Shown here: positions 1-8,611 of the stretch, piece after piece
Numbering within the stretch: position 1 is the stretch's first letter
Layout of the letters: every line of letters begins with the position of its first letter
Source of the DNA: Mariniblastus sp.
GTDB lineage: Bacteria > Planctomycetota > Planctomycetia > Pirellulales > Pirellulaceae
Direction: 5' to 3'
Length of the DNA: 43,236 bases
Assembly: GCA_011523945.1 (NCBI GenBank)
Contig: WTFU01000028.1
Location: 1 to 43,236 of the forward strand
Position numbers and translations under genes: made by a program
The notes under the pieces: generated by a model
Seen by the model: only the letters and a program-made list of their open reading frames with translations
Databases searched by the model: none
What the model was told of the DNA's origin: nothing

Positions 1-1
1 A

Positions 2-313
2 CAGATTTTGGAACCGGTCATGTTCTGCGAAATTGAGTGTCCTGAGCCAGCACAAGGTTCCATCGTAGGTGATCTCACTTCTCGCCGGGGCATTATGGAA
101 TCTACGGATATCAAGCCCGATGGCTCTGTATTGATCTGCTGCGAGATTCCTCTTAGTGAGACCTTCGGTTATGCGACCGATCTACGGTCGATGTCTCAGG
201 GACAAGCGACCTTCACGATGGAATTACGAGGATACCGACCGGTACCACGTAACGTGCAAGAAGACATCATCGAAGAGCGTCGAAAATTGAAAGAAGCGTT
301 GCAAAACGCCTAA
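2..313 (+). CDS. fusA: Elongation factor G, C-terminal fragment (5' end outside window)
   Basis: This is the last 103 codons of a translation elongation factor G, the GTPase that drives translocation of tRNA and mRNA on the ribosome. The reading frame is open from base 2, so the gene enters from the left edge. The visible part is the end of domain IV and domain V: ILEPVM near the start, then a GDLTSRRG segment and FGYATDLRSMSQGQATF, all hallmark EF-G sequences. The GTPase domain lies outside the window. A TTG at base 8 is an internal leucine codon, not a start. The gene ends in TAA and is followed 24 bases later by a strong terminator, so it is the last gene of its transcript. Planctomycetes often carry more than one EF-G paralogue, so the exact paralogue cannot be fixed from this fragment. 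Confidence 0.9.
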   Translation, partial: QILEPVMFCEIECPEPAQGSIVGDLTSRRGIMESTDIKPDGSVLICCEIPLSETFGYATDLRSMSQGQATFTMELRGYRPVPRNVQEDIIEERRKLKEALQNA

Positions 314-337
314 TTTTATGGCGATCTAAAATCACGA

Positions 338-371
338 AACACCGTCGGTTCGCACCGACGGTGTTTTTTTT
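338..371 (+). terminator. Intrinsic terminator after EF-G
   Basis: A perfect 12-bp stem (338-349 with 354-365) closes a 4-base loop and runs into eight T residues (364-371). It lies 24 bases after the EF-G stop codon, in the direction of that gene. Confidence 0.92.
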
Positions 372-535
372 GATCGGCATAGAAACTACCAAACCTGTTT
401 TCGACGCTCGTCGTACGATTTGGTAAGATAGAAACAAATATAAACGCAGAGAACCACCACCAATTTCCCTGATCTCGGCATCCGCCGGTCACAACGGAGA
501 TCCGCCTATTTTCGAAATTTAGCGATCGAGAATCC

Positions 536-1492
536 ATGCAGTCCTTCCTCCCGCAATTCAAACTCAGCCCCCGATTAACATGCGTTTCGCTTATATGGCT
601 TTTCAGCACAATGGCTTCACAGGGATTTTGTCAGCAGCAACCCGCAACGCAATTTCGGCCGCTGAGCGTACCCGCGTTAAAAAAGACAATCAAGCAACTA
701 AAGCCCATCAATAAACTACTTGGCGAACCTCAGCCCGGACAGTGGCTTGCTCAGCAAAAAGAGTCTGGCCAGTCATTTTCGGAATACCTTCGTAGTCGAC
801 CGCTTACTCTCACTGCCAACAGACATACTCTGTACGTCCAACCAATTGGGAATTTTAATCCAAGCCAGCGAGAGATTATTCAACTCAGCTCGGAATACCT
901 TTCCATCTATTTTAGCTGCCCGGTAAAAATACTCAGCACAAAATCGGAAGATGAAATTCCGGCAACCGCAAAAAGAATTCACCCCTCCTGGGGCAATCAG
1001 CAATTATTAACATCCTATCTTCTGGAAAAGCAACTGGCCCCCAACCTGCCTCAGGACGCGTTTGCCTTAATTGCATTCACGGCATCCGATCTATGGCCCG
1101 GTGATGGCTGGAATTTTGTGTTTGGCTTTGCATCGTTTCGAGAACGAGTCGGAGTCTGGTCGCTGTCCCGCTTTGGAGATCCCGCAAGTGATCCCGAATC
1201 TTTCCGGCGCTGCCTCGAGCGGACGTGTAAACTGGCCACGCACGAGACGGGGCACATGTTCTCGATCAAGCACTGCACACGATACGCCTGTAATATGCAG
1301 GGCAGCAACAGCCTCGCCGAGTCCGATAGTCAACCGACCCATCTTTGCCCTGAATGCCACGCAAAAATTATCTTCGCAACGCAAGCAGATCCAATCAAAC
1401 GAATCAACAAATTAATAAGTTTTTCCCAGAAACACGGCCTCAACAGGGAAATCAATTTCCTTCAGGAAGCGAGAGAAATTCTGGACGACTAA
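536..1492 (+). CDS. Exported archaemetzincin-like zinc peptidase (M54, AMZ type)
   Basis: A 318-residue predicted zinc metallopeptidase of the archaemetzincin family. The N-terminus (about residues 1-32) has a hydrophobic stretch and looks like a Sec signal, so the enzyme is probably exported. The active site reads HETGHMFSIKHC (H236, E237, H240, H246, C247), followed by CNMQGSN, then CPEC (C271, C274), giving the family's three metal-binding histidines, catalytic Glu and structural zinc cysteines. Upstream, YVQPIG and DLWPGDGWNFVFGFAS match the eukaryotic AMZ1/AMZ2 branch better than the short archaeal proteins. Oddity: the glycine of the usual HExxHxxGxxH motif is a serine here (S243). The substrate is unknown. 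It is followed 129 bases later by a hydrolase gene in the same direction. Family assignment is firm; the activity is inferred. Confidence 0.85.
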   Translation: MQSFLPQFKLSPRLTCVSLIWLFSTMASQGFCQQQPATQFRPLSVPALKKTIKQLKPINKLLGEPQPGQWLAQQKESGQSFSEYLRSRPLTLTANRHTLYVQPIGNFNPSQREIIQLSSEYLSIYFSCPVKILSTKSEDEIPATAKRIHPSWGNQQLLTSYLLEKQLAPNLPQDAFALIAFTASDLWPGDGWNFVFGFASFRERVGVWSLSRFGDPASDPESFRRCLERTCKLATHETGHMFSIKHCTRYACNMQGSNSLAESDSQPTHLCPECHAKIIFATQADPIKRINKLISFSQKHGLNREINFLQEAREILDD

Positions 1493-1621
1493 CTTATGAT
1501 TTGCGGATCCACAGGAGTGGTTGCATTGTTCAGCAAAGTAAAAATTAATCTAACTGTTTTTCGTTTCGCCGTTTGGATCTCAAAATTCCCCGCTAACAAA
1601 AACAACATCGAGCCAGTACAA

Positions 1622-3625
1622 ATGAAATCAATTTTTATCCAGCGCGTCGCAGTCACGATCTTCATCGTTCTATTTTTTGCGTTAATCACGGACTCTTGCA
1701 GCGTTGCACAAACAAATGAAAAGCGCCTTATTGCTCCCGCATGGGAGGGCAAGGTCAGCCAGTGGAATGGATTTGACAAGACCGACTTTAAATTTGAAAA
1801 CCGAGACGCCTATGTTGTTTCTCCCAAAACACCCGCCCCTGGAAATCCCTGGGTTTGGCGAGCCAGGTTTCCAGGGTTCCACGCAGAAGCAGACCTGATC
1901 CTCTTATCGCGGGGATTTCACATCGCTCATATCAACACGAACGGGCTGCTAGGCAGCCCCCGAGCAATGGAAGCTTGGAATAATTTCTACCGATACTTAA
2001 CTTCCAAAGGGTTAGCCAAAAAATGCGTTCTCGAAGGGGTTAGCCGAGGAGGACTATTTGTATATCAGTTCGCCTCGCGATGGCCTGAACGCGTCGCCTG
2101 TATTTATTGCGACACCCCGGTCGGAGATATTTCCAGCTGGCCAGGCGGCAAAGGGGAGGGGAGGGGACACGCGCCGACATGGCAGGCCTGTTTGTCCGAA
2201 TACGGTCTCACCGAGGAAACAGTCAAAGATTTTAAGCAAAACCCAATCGATATCCTTGCACCCATCGCACAGAACAGCATCCCAATCTTACACATCGTCT
2301 CAATGAATGACGTGATCGTTCCGCCAACCGAAAATACGTTTGTACTCGCAAAACGGTATCGGGAACTGGGAGGTAAGATCGACATCATGAAAGTCGAAAA
2401 GGGAACCGAAAAATCAGGTGGACACCATTTCAGCCACCCTGAACCCATTCGAGCAGCAGACTTCATGGAGCGGTTTGGATCCACGCTCCCAAAATCAAAG
2501 GACTATTTCGAAATCCGTGGCTCACTCAATAACTGCCGTGAAAGATTTGAAAACCAAAAAACCGGTCGTGTCGTCTTTCTCGGTGGTTCCATCACCACCA
2601 TGAATGGCTGGAGAACCCTAGTTTGCAATTATCTTCAAGAAAAATTTCCTGAGACGAAGTTTGAATTTATCGACGCCGGCATCTCTTCCACCGGCTCAGT
2701 TCCAGGTTCGTTCCGATTGCTTCGGGACGTTTTCGCCAATGGCGATGTTGATTTGCTATTTGAAGAAGCGGCGGTTAACGATTTGCATAATTCGCGAAAA
2801 GCTATTGAGATGACGCGAGGTATGGAGGGCATCATCCGTCAAGCTAGAACCAAGAATCCAAACATCGACATTGTGATGATGCACTTCGTCGATCCCCAAC
2901 ATGTAGCGGATTACCGTCGTGGCGTTATTCCGCAGGTAATCCAACAACACGAACAAGTCGCGATCCATTACAACGTACCGTCGTTGCATTTGGCTCGTGA
3001 AGTAACCGAGCGGATGGACAGCAAACAATTTGACTGGAAAAACGACTTCAAAAACTGCCATCCCTCACCGTTTGGGCACACGGTTTACGCGTCTTCGATT
3101 CGACGGCTGTTAAATGAGGCGTGGAGCGAACCACGGAATGCCGACTCTCAACCAGTGCCCCATTCGCTCCCCAAACAAATCGATCAATTTAGTTACGATC
3201 GAGGTAAAATGATCAGCTTAAAAAAGGCCAAGGAGATGAAGGGATTCACGATCGACAACTCGTGTGATCCTCGTGCCAACAAGGTTGGTGGCAGCGTAAG
3301 AGAGGGGTTCCACAATGTCCCCATGCTCGTTGGAACCCAACCGGGCGATCAATTTTCACTGGATTTTCAGGGCCGCGCTGTTGGGCTTTTTCTAGCGGCT
3401 GGCCCCGACGCAGGTACGATCGAATACTCAATCGATAATTCCGAATTTAAACCATTGAACCTGTTTACACGTTGGAGCCGCGGCCTTCACATTCCCTGGG
3501 TTCATGTACTAGAAGGCGAACTACCCTCGGGGCCGCACCAACTCGTCGTCCGGATTGCCCCGACAAATGACGCACGTAGTAAAGGACATGCCTGCCGAAT
3601 CGTCAACTTACTGATCAACGAATAA
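1622..3625 (+). CDS. Exported two-headed hydrolase: alpha/beta hydrolase + SGNH/GDSL esterase
   Basis: A 667-residue protein with two hydrolase modules in tandem. After a signal peptide (residues about 1-29), residues 75-285 form an alpha/beta hydrolase with nucleophile motif GVSRGG (S141) and likely acid and base at D230 and H268/H269. Residues 315-500 form an SGNH module: GGSIT (S323), a VND block (N386) and CHPSPFGH (H480). The usual Asp three residues before the catalytic His is Lys477 here; D475 may stand in. Residues 520-667 are a beta-rich C-terminal domain that could bind carbohydrate. The frame is open from 1496, but that start would put 42 residues before a clean signal peptide, so the ATG at 1622 was chosen. 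Likely role: removal of ester groups from polysaccharides, inferred from the fold pair and the convergent sulfatase. Confidence 0.82.
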   Translation: MKSIFIQRVAVTIFIVLFFALITDSCSVAQTNEKRLIAPAWEGKVSQWNGFDKTDFKFENRDAYVVSPKTPAPGNPWVWRARFPGFHAEADLILLSRGFHIAHINTNGLLGSPRAMEAWNNFYRYLTSKGLAKKCVLEGVSRGGLFVYQFASRWPERVACIYCDTPVGDISSWPGGKGEGRGHAPTWQACLSEYGLTEETVKDFKQNPIDILAPIAQNSIPILHIVSMNDVIVPPTENTFVLAKRYRELGGKIDIMKVEKGTEKSGGHHFSHPEPIRAADFMERFGSTLPKSKDYFEIRGSLNNCRERFENQKTGRVVFLGGSITTMNGWRTLVCNYLQEKFPETKFEFIDAGISSTGSVPGSFRLLRDVFANGDVDLLFEEAAVNDLHNSRKAIEMTRGMEGIIRQARTKNPNIDIVMMHFVDPQHVADYRRGVIPQVIQQHEQVAIHYNVPSLHLAREVTERMDSKQFDWKNDFKNCHPSPFGHTVYASSIRRLLNEAWSEPRNADSQPVPHSLPKQIDQFSYDRGKMISLKKAKEMKGFTIDNSCDPRANKVGGSVREGFHNVPMLVGTQPGDQFSLDFQGRAVGLFLAAGPDAGTIEYSIDNSEFKPLNLFTRWSRGLHIPWVHVLEGELPSGPHQLVVRIAPTNDARSKGHACRIVNLLINE

Positions 3626-3651
3626 AACACCCTTTGACTCCCCGCGTTCAC

Positions 3652-5172
3652 CTAAAGCCCGGGAACCGGATCCTGTGGCTTTATCTCCTTACCTTCCCAA
3701 ATGACTTTACCATCACGTCGCTCCAGAATACGTTTTGCACTACCGGGAGCCGGCCGACGATTCTCATCTGGAAGGAATTTCCGATGACTCTCGATTAACA
3801 AACTCAACTCACTGCGTCCGGACAGGTTAACCCACTCATTAGGGTCAGACTGAAGATCATAAAACTCCTCAGAGCCGTCGGCATACTGAATAAAACGGTA
3901 ACGCGTTGATCTTACCGAATGGTTGTCGTGGTTATGCGTGGTTATCGCCGGAAAATCTCTCTTCTGATTCGAATTGACCAGCTGTGGAACCAGACTATGC
4001 CCCTCAAGTGATTGCTTAGCGGGAAATTTACAAAGCTCTAAGAGGGTAGGGTAGATGTCTAACAGCTCCACGGGTTCTCGGCAGTTTGCGCCTTTGGAAA
4101 CACCAGGCCCCGCAAAAATCAAAGGGACTCTTGTCGACTCCTCCCACAGCGTGTTTTTGCCAGTAATTTCTTTTTCCCCAAGGTGGAATCCATGATCCGA
4201 CCACAAAACCACAATCGTATTTTCAGATCGCCCGCTCTTGTCCAGCGCCGAAAGCACCCGCCCGACCTGACTGTCAACAAAACTCGTGCTCGCTAAATAG
4301 GAACGAGTCAGGTTCGCGAGTTGATTGGATTCGGTCAAAAATTTCAATCGAGGCTCGGGCAAATTCCAGTGCAGATACCAGGAAAAATCGGGCGTGTCCT
4401 GACGGTCACCTAATTTAATGGGAGGTAAAATTAGCTCTTTTTCTGGATAGAGATCAAACCACTTTTGCGTTGCATAACACGGCACATGAGGGAGAAAAAA
4501 ACCAACGGAAAGAAAGAAGGCGTCGTCCTTATTTTCTGACAGTGGCCCCTCCAACGTCTTGATCGCCCAGTCCGCTACTTTCCAATCTCCCTTGTCCTCA
4601 TCTTTGTGCGGAAACACACCCCAATCGACAAGTCCATGTCCCGAAGGCGTGTTAACAAGCTTTGCCTTTGGTCGTGCACCAACGCTGGACGCCGTACCAA
4701 TCACATCAAATTCCGTATCCTTTTTTTGTCTGCCATTCCGTCCGTGATAAATCTTACCCGTGGTATAAGTCGTATAGCCTCGATTCGAAAAATACTGCGG
4801 CAGCGTTTCGTAGTCTTTAAATTCGGGCAAACTCTTTATCCACGGAGCCAATCCATAAATGCCAGTCGACGACGGACGAAGTCCCGTCATCAAACTCGTT
4901 CGCGATGGATTACACAACGGCGACTGGCAATGAGCGTTGGAAAACAAAGTTCCGCGTTGAGCCAAACGATCAATATTCGGCGTCACAACCTGGGGATGCC
5001 CATTCAGACATCCGATCCAATCATTTTGATCGTCGATTGCTATAAATAAGACGTTGGGTTTCGATTTTATTTGCTCTTTACCCTGAACGCAGCCTGCACG
5101 TAGTGAGATTGCGTTACCCCACAAAACGGCCGCACCAACGAGCACCAACATCCAATATTTGCGTCCAAACAT
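3652..5172 (-). CDS. Secreted sulfatase, iduronate-2-sulfatase-like
   Basis: A 506-residue type I sulfatase. The N-terminus has a hydrophobic export signal (about residues 6-27). The metal-binding DD pair (D47, D48) is followed by CNPSRTSLMTG, whose Cys87 would be converted to formylglycine, the catalytic residue. TTGKIYHG, FFLSVGFFLPHVP and LWSDHGFHLGEK are further family blocks, and the overall pattern resembles the iduronate-2-sulfatase/choline-sulfatase branch. It should cleave sulfate esters from a sugar or small organic sulfate; the substrate cannot be read from the sequence. It ends 26 bases from the convergent two-headed hydrolase. No formylglycine-generating enzyme is present in this window. 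Confidence 0.93.
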   Translation of the reverse strand: MFGRKYWMLVLVGAAVLWGNAISLRAGCVQGKEQIKSKPNVLFIAIDDQNDWIGCLNGHPQVVTPNIDRLAQRGTLFSNAHCQSPLCNPSRTSLMTGLRPSSTGIYGLAPWIKSLPEFKDYETLPQYFSNRGYTTYTTGKIYHGRNGRQKKDTEFDVIGTASSVGARPKAKLVNTPSGHGLVDWGVFPHKDEDKGDWKVADWAIKTLEGPLSENKDDAFFLSVGFFLPHVPCYATQKWFDLYPEKELILPPIKLGDRQDTPDFSWYLHWNLPEPRLKFLTESNQLANLTRSYLASTSFVDSQVGRVLSALDKSGRSENTIVVLWSDHGFHLGEKEITGKNTLWEESTRVPLIFAGPGVSKGANCREPVELLDIYPTLLELCKFPAKQSLEGHSLVPQLVNSNQKRDFPAITTHNHDNHSVRSTRYRFIQYADGSEEFYDLQSDPNEWVNLSGRSELSLLIESHRKFLPDENRRPAPGSAKRILERRDGKVIWEGKEIKPQDPVPGL

Positions 5173-5550
5173 TTATTACACGATCTCCGTTGCATTTCGA
5201 ATCAGAAACCTCAGATGGTTCGAGCATCTTATGCTTTCCACAAACAAGTTACAACAAATCGAGCTACAACAAATTTCAAGACTGACCAGAGCAGAGAAGT
5301 TCTGTGCACAGGGCATTAGCGAAAGAATCCATCAGTCCAATGCGACGCAAACTAAACACTCAACATTGAAACAATGCGTGGTATTACTGATTAACCATGC
5401 CCAGATCATGTTGAGAACTGGCAAATGGGTGGCCCGCAGGAAGGAAAACAAACGCTTGCGGAAACAGCGGGCAATAGCGACCAGTGCGTTGCAAAATTTT
5501 AGCAAAAATTTATCCAACACCACCCCTCGGCAGTGGTTGAATGAGATGAA
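5173..5550. other. Gene-poor stretch with an open plus-strand frame
   Basis: 378 bases between two minus-strand genes. It should hold the promoter of the 3652-5172 sulfatase. On the plus strand a frame is open from an ATG at 5231 to 5815 and encodes a basic, Gln-rich segment, but its second half lies antisense to the lipoprotein gene. No terminator or RNA gene was seen. Confidence 0.5.
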
Positions 5551-5913
5551 TCACTTCGTGGACCTCAATGGCTCAGCCACCCAAAACTCATCGACTTCGA
5601 TATCGCTCATCTCAGCACTGGTTTGTTTTTCCCGAAAAGATTCGATCGATTCTTTTGGAGGCGGTAACTCTTCGATGCCTCGCCCTTTGTCATTGGTCGG
5701 CCGTGCTTCAAGATTCGAATCCGGCCCTGGACCATCATCTGGAGCATTAGGATCCGAAAAAATTGAACCAACTCGACCATACCTGGAATCAACTCGTTCA
5801 AACTTTCCACCGTAAACTGGATAATCGTAGTCGAATGGCCCGCAACACATACTGCAACCCAGACTCCCCACACTCAATGTGGCGACGAAGATGATGAAAA
5901 TTGAGCGTTTCAT
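5551..5913 (-). CDS. Small putative lipoprotein, unknown function
   Basis: A 120-residue protein that I do not recognise by function. It begins MKRSIFIIFVATLSVGSLGC, a lipoprotein-type signal with a likely acylated Cys20; the -3 position is Ser rather than the commoner Leu. Two more cysteines follow (C23, C24). The mature part is short, acidic and low in hydrophobic residues, with a GGKFERVDSRYGRVGSIF stretch and a Pro/Glu-rich middle (EELPPPKE), suggesting a largely unstructured surface or periplasmic protein. It lies 82 bases after the end of the TolC-like gene on the same strand, so the two may be co-transcribed. A 585-base open frame on the opposite strand overlaps it, but the signal peptide makes this strand the coding one. 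Confidence 0.7.
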   Translation of the reverse strand: MKRSIFIIFVATLSVGSLGCSMCCGPFDYDYPVYGGKFERVDSRYGRVGSIFSDPNAPDDGPGPDSNLEARPTNDKGRGIEELPPPKESIESFREKQTSAEMSDIEVDEFWVAEPLRSTK

Positions 5914-5995
5914 AAAATGACTCTGTATCTATCTGGCGGATTTCAAATTTTCAGTTGAATGAAATCCAGAATTTAAACGAAACTCAAACCCCGGA

Positions 5996-8551
5996 TCAAT
6001 TCAGCTTGATCTTGGCAGTCGACCGTTGAGACTTGGTCTCTGGACAATCTAATCCGAGCTTCTCCCAATTTAACCGGTTGCTATTTGCTTCCGATTCAGT
6101 CGATGCACTAAGCTTCAACGGAATCGCAGCCGGCTTCACCAACCGATTGGCCGGGCGAGGCGTTGTATCAACCTCTGGCTGACCTCCACCTGATTTACCC
6201 GACCGAAGCCTCTTCATTCCAATCGCTCCCAACTCTTTTCTCCAATTGTCCGCCTGGACAATCGGAATCTCTTCTTGATAACCCACTTGTTTTACATTTT
6301 GAGAATTATCGACGGCGCTCTTCTCAGTCGATGGTACTTTAGACATTCGTTGGTATCGTTGAGCCCTGACATTCGATCCCTGATCAGGAATCCGGTAGCG
6401 TGGCTCAGACTGCTCAAACAGGGGGAATTCACTATCAAACTGCGTTTCATCAAATGCTGCGTCGCCAAACTCTGCTTCATCGAACAAACTCACTTCGGCG
6501 GCTTCCTGCACCCCACCGTCCATGTCACCTTTTTCGCCTGCCCCAACCTTTGGAGAACCTCCAATATTAACTGATGTTGGCCAATCTTCTCCTCGACTGA
6601 TTACCTGTGGACGAGTCCAACCGTAATCGATTTGCCGACTTGCCCCGCGTCGCCGAGCATGTTCCTCTGCATCGCTATACGCCTTCCCGGGCCATGGTCC
6701 TTCGCTGAAGCTAATCCCGCTGTAGGCAAGAATCGTTCCTTTTCGACGATGAATTAAAGCGATGACTTTGTTGTATTCACAAAGTGCGGTGTAAAAAGTG
6801 TCTTCCGCCTGTGCACGTCGCCGCTGAGCCTCCAAGGCAACGTCAAGCGTTTCTACACCGGCATCTTGCAATCGAATAAAGTGAGCCTCCTCAATCGTCG
6901 TGTCTTTCCATTGATTAAAGGCTGCCTGCATCACCATTTGATTAGCCGCCAGAGCCCGCATCGCTTCGCTGAGCTCTTTTGTGACATCCAATTCCATATC
7001 TTCAACACGAGCGATTTCCCGTGCCAATTTCAGTTGTGCATTTCGTACATTGGCTAACTCTCGGCGATAACCGACAGGCATCGCGAATGTACCGCCAAAC
7101 TGGACTTCCTGAAAATTCCCACCGTAAAGCTCATTCAAGGCCCCACTATTAGTACTCGGGAAGGGCTGACTATTACCATTCACACCAAACTGATTTCCCA
7201 GTCCTAGCCACCGATACACCATCGAAACGTTTAATTCTGGCAGCAAACTATTTTTAGAATAAGCTAACGCAAGTTCCTTCTTTTTGACTTCCCATCTTTC
7301 CTGACGCAATTCAGGTCGATAGGTTAGCGCCTCGGCAAGCGAAGATTCCCAATCGAACTCAATCGGAGCCATCACAGGCTCGTCCGTTGGCCGTAGAAAG
7401 CGACCGTCAGTCGAAGCCCAACCCAGCAAGTATCTAAGTTGACCCTCAATGTTGAGTAGATTGTTAAAGCTGTCGATAACCTGCGAGTCGAATAAGTGAT
7501 ACTGCCCACTTGCCTGAGCGACCTGCTGGATGTTTACCTCAGACCCTTCGTCGAACTGATCTTTGACGATCCTCCATGTTTCTAAAGCCGCTTTCCGGCC
7601 CGTCTTAGCTGCTTCGAATCGACGGTAGGCACAATAAAGCTCCCAATATCGAATTTCAATATTTGTTACTTTATTTTGAAGCGTTGACTCCAAATTAGCA
7701 ATTTGCTGATCCGTGCCGATGCGAGAAATCACAATTGGCATTCGATTGATGAAGGCACCTCGCCCGCGAAGTAACGGTTGGCGAATCTCCGCTTCGAAAC
7801 TCGTCTGATAAAAGCTGTCCAGCACCTGCAGACCACCAGTTGCCTGCAACGGATTGTTATTCGAAGTGTACTGATTGACGTTGCGGAAAAAGACCTGGGT
7901 TCCGCCGGCGGTCTTTTTGCCGATTTCTGATTGCCATGAAACCTGATCTTGCTGGAAGATAGGATTATTCAGTGGGCTCGTGGGAACACTGTTCCGCGGA
8001 ATATCTGATTTGGCGTAATTGATACTACTGGTGAGCTGAGCGTCAAAATCAGCCAGTGCCGCTTCGACACCTTGGTTGACATCCAATCCACCATTGGTTG
8101 ACAAGCTTGACGGATTTCCAATTTGGCCAGGCTGCCCAATGAAACCGGGTTCTGTTTCGCGAATCGCAATATCGTAGGAGGTAGCCGCCACACCTGGGTT
8201 CACTGCCAAACTATCCTGACCGGGCAAGACTCGTGTCGATTGCAACGCAGGTGTGCCATAACCTCGAACCACTTTTGAATTTGCTAACGAATATGCAACC
8301 GCGTCTTCAAGTGAAATATCTTCGTAGGAATCGAAATCCGGATCCATGACCGTAATCGGACGGTGAGCCTGAGTCACTTCATCGAGTGTTGGCACCGCGA
8401 CATCGGGGTACTCAACTGAGGTTGCCTGCTCAACATAATGCGAAAGATCACCAACGTCATTGAAATAAATGGGCTTGGTGGGCGTGCATCCCGAGACAAC
8501 GATTGCGACCAAAAGGGAGCAGAGTAAGATTTTCGAGGGGCTGAAACTCAT
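5996..8551 (-). CDS. TolC-like outer-membrane efflux lipoprotein with long C-terminal tail
   Basis: An 851-residue outer-membrane factor of the TolC/NodT type, the exit duct of tripartite efflux or type I secretion systems. The chosen ATG at 8551 gives a clean lipoprotein signal ending VVSGC (Cys22); the frame is open to 8608 but that adds 19 residues before the signal. Residues about 160-615 carry the two OEP repeats: beta-strand segments and long helices such as NIEIRYWELYCAYRRFEAAK (299-318) and AQRRRAQAEDTFYTALCEYN (575-594). Residues about 615-851 are an unusual 236-residue tail, mostly polar, with an acidic stretch (FDEAEFGDAAFDETQFDSE), absent from typical TolC. No inner-membrane pump or adaptor gene is adjacent. 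A hairpin plus T-run lies just upstream of the start and may attenuate expression. Confidence 0.88.
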   Translation of the reverse strand: MSFSPSKILLCSLLVAIVVSGCTPTKPIYFNDVGDLSHYVEQATSVEYPDVAVPTLDEVTQAHRPITVMDPDFDSYEDISLEDAVAYSLANSKVVRGYGTPALQSTRVLPGQDSLAVNPGVAATSYDIAIRETEPGFIGQPGQIGNPSSLSTNGGLDVNQGVEAALADFDAQLTSSINYAKSDIPRNSVPTSPLNNPIFQQDQVSWQSEIGKKTAGGTQVFFRNVNQYTSNNNPLQATGGLQVLDSFYQTSFEAEIRQPLLRGRGAFINRMPIVISRIGTDQQIANLESTLQNKVTNIEIRYWELYCAYRRFEAAKTGRKAALETWRIVKDQFDEGSEVNIQQVAQASGQYHLFDSQVIDSFNNLLNIEGQLRYLLGWASTDGRFLRPTDEPVMAPIEFDWESSLAEALTYRPELRQERWEVKKKELALAYSKNSLLPELNVSMVYRWLGLGNQFGVNGNSQPFPSTNSGALNELYGGNFQEVQFGGTFAMPVGYRRELANVRNAQLKLAREIARVEDMELDVTKELSEAMRALAANQMVMQAAFNQWKDTTIEEAHFIRLQDAGVETLDVALEAQRRRAQAEDTFYTALCEYNKVIALIHRRKGTILAYSGISFSEGPWPGKAYSDAEEHARRRGASRQIDYGWTRPQVISRGEDWPTSVNIGGSPKVGAGEKGDMDGGVQEAAEVSLFDEAEFGDAAFDETQFDSEFPLFEQSEPRYRIPDQGSNVRAQRYQRMSKVPSTEKSAVDNSQNVKQVGYQEEIPIVQADNWRKELGAIGMKRLRSGKSGGGQPEVDTTPRPANRLVKPAAIPLKLSASTESEANSNRLNWEKLGLDCPETKSQRSTAKIKLN

Positions 8552-8575
8552 CGGAACGATCCTGATGTTTGTTCG

Positions 8576-8611
8576 AAAAAAAACGCTTCGTGGCTCGCAG
8601 CAAGCCACGAA
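8576..8611 (-). terminator. Terminator-like hairpin in leader of the TolC-like gene (possible attenuator)
   Basis: Read on the minus strand, a perfect 9-bp stem (8611-8603 with 8595-8587) closes a 7-base loop, then three bases and eight U residues (8583-8576). It lies 24 bases before the ATG at 8551. No minus-strand gene lies upstream within 600 bases, so it is more likely a leader attenuator than the end of another transcript. The 5' arm sequence recurs at 8858-8870. Confidence 0.55.

Noticed and set aside
1496-1621. In-frame upstream extension of the two-headed hydrolase (42 residues)
   Set aside because: It would place a long segment before a clean signal peptide that starts at 1622.
5214-5230. 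T-arm-like stem-loop (AGATG, GTTCGAG, CATCT)
   Set aside because: No acceptor, D-arm or anticodon arm can be built around it, so it is not a tRNA.
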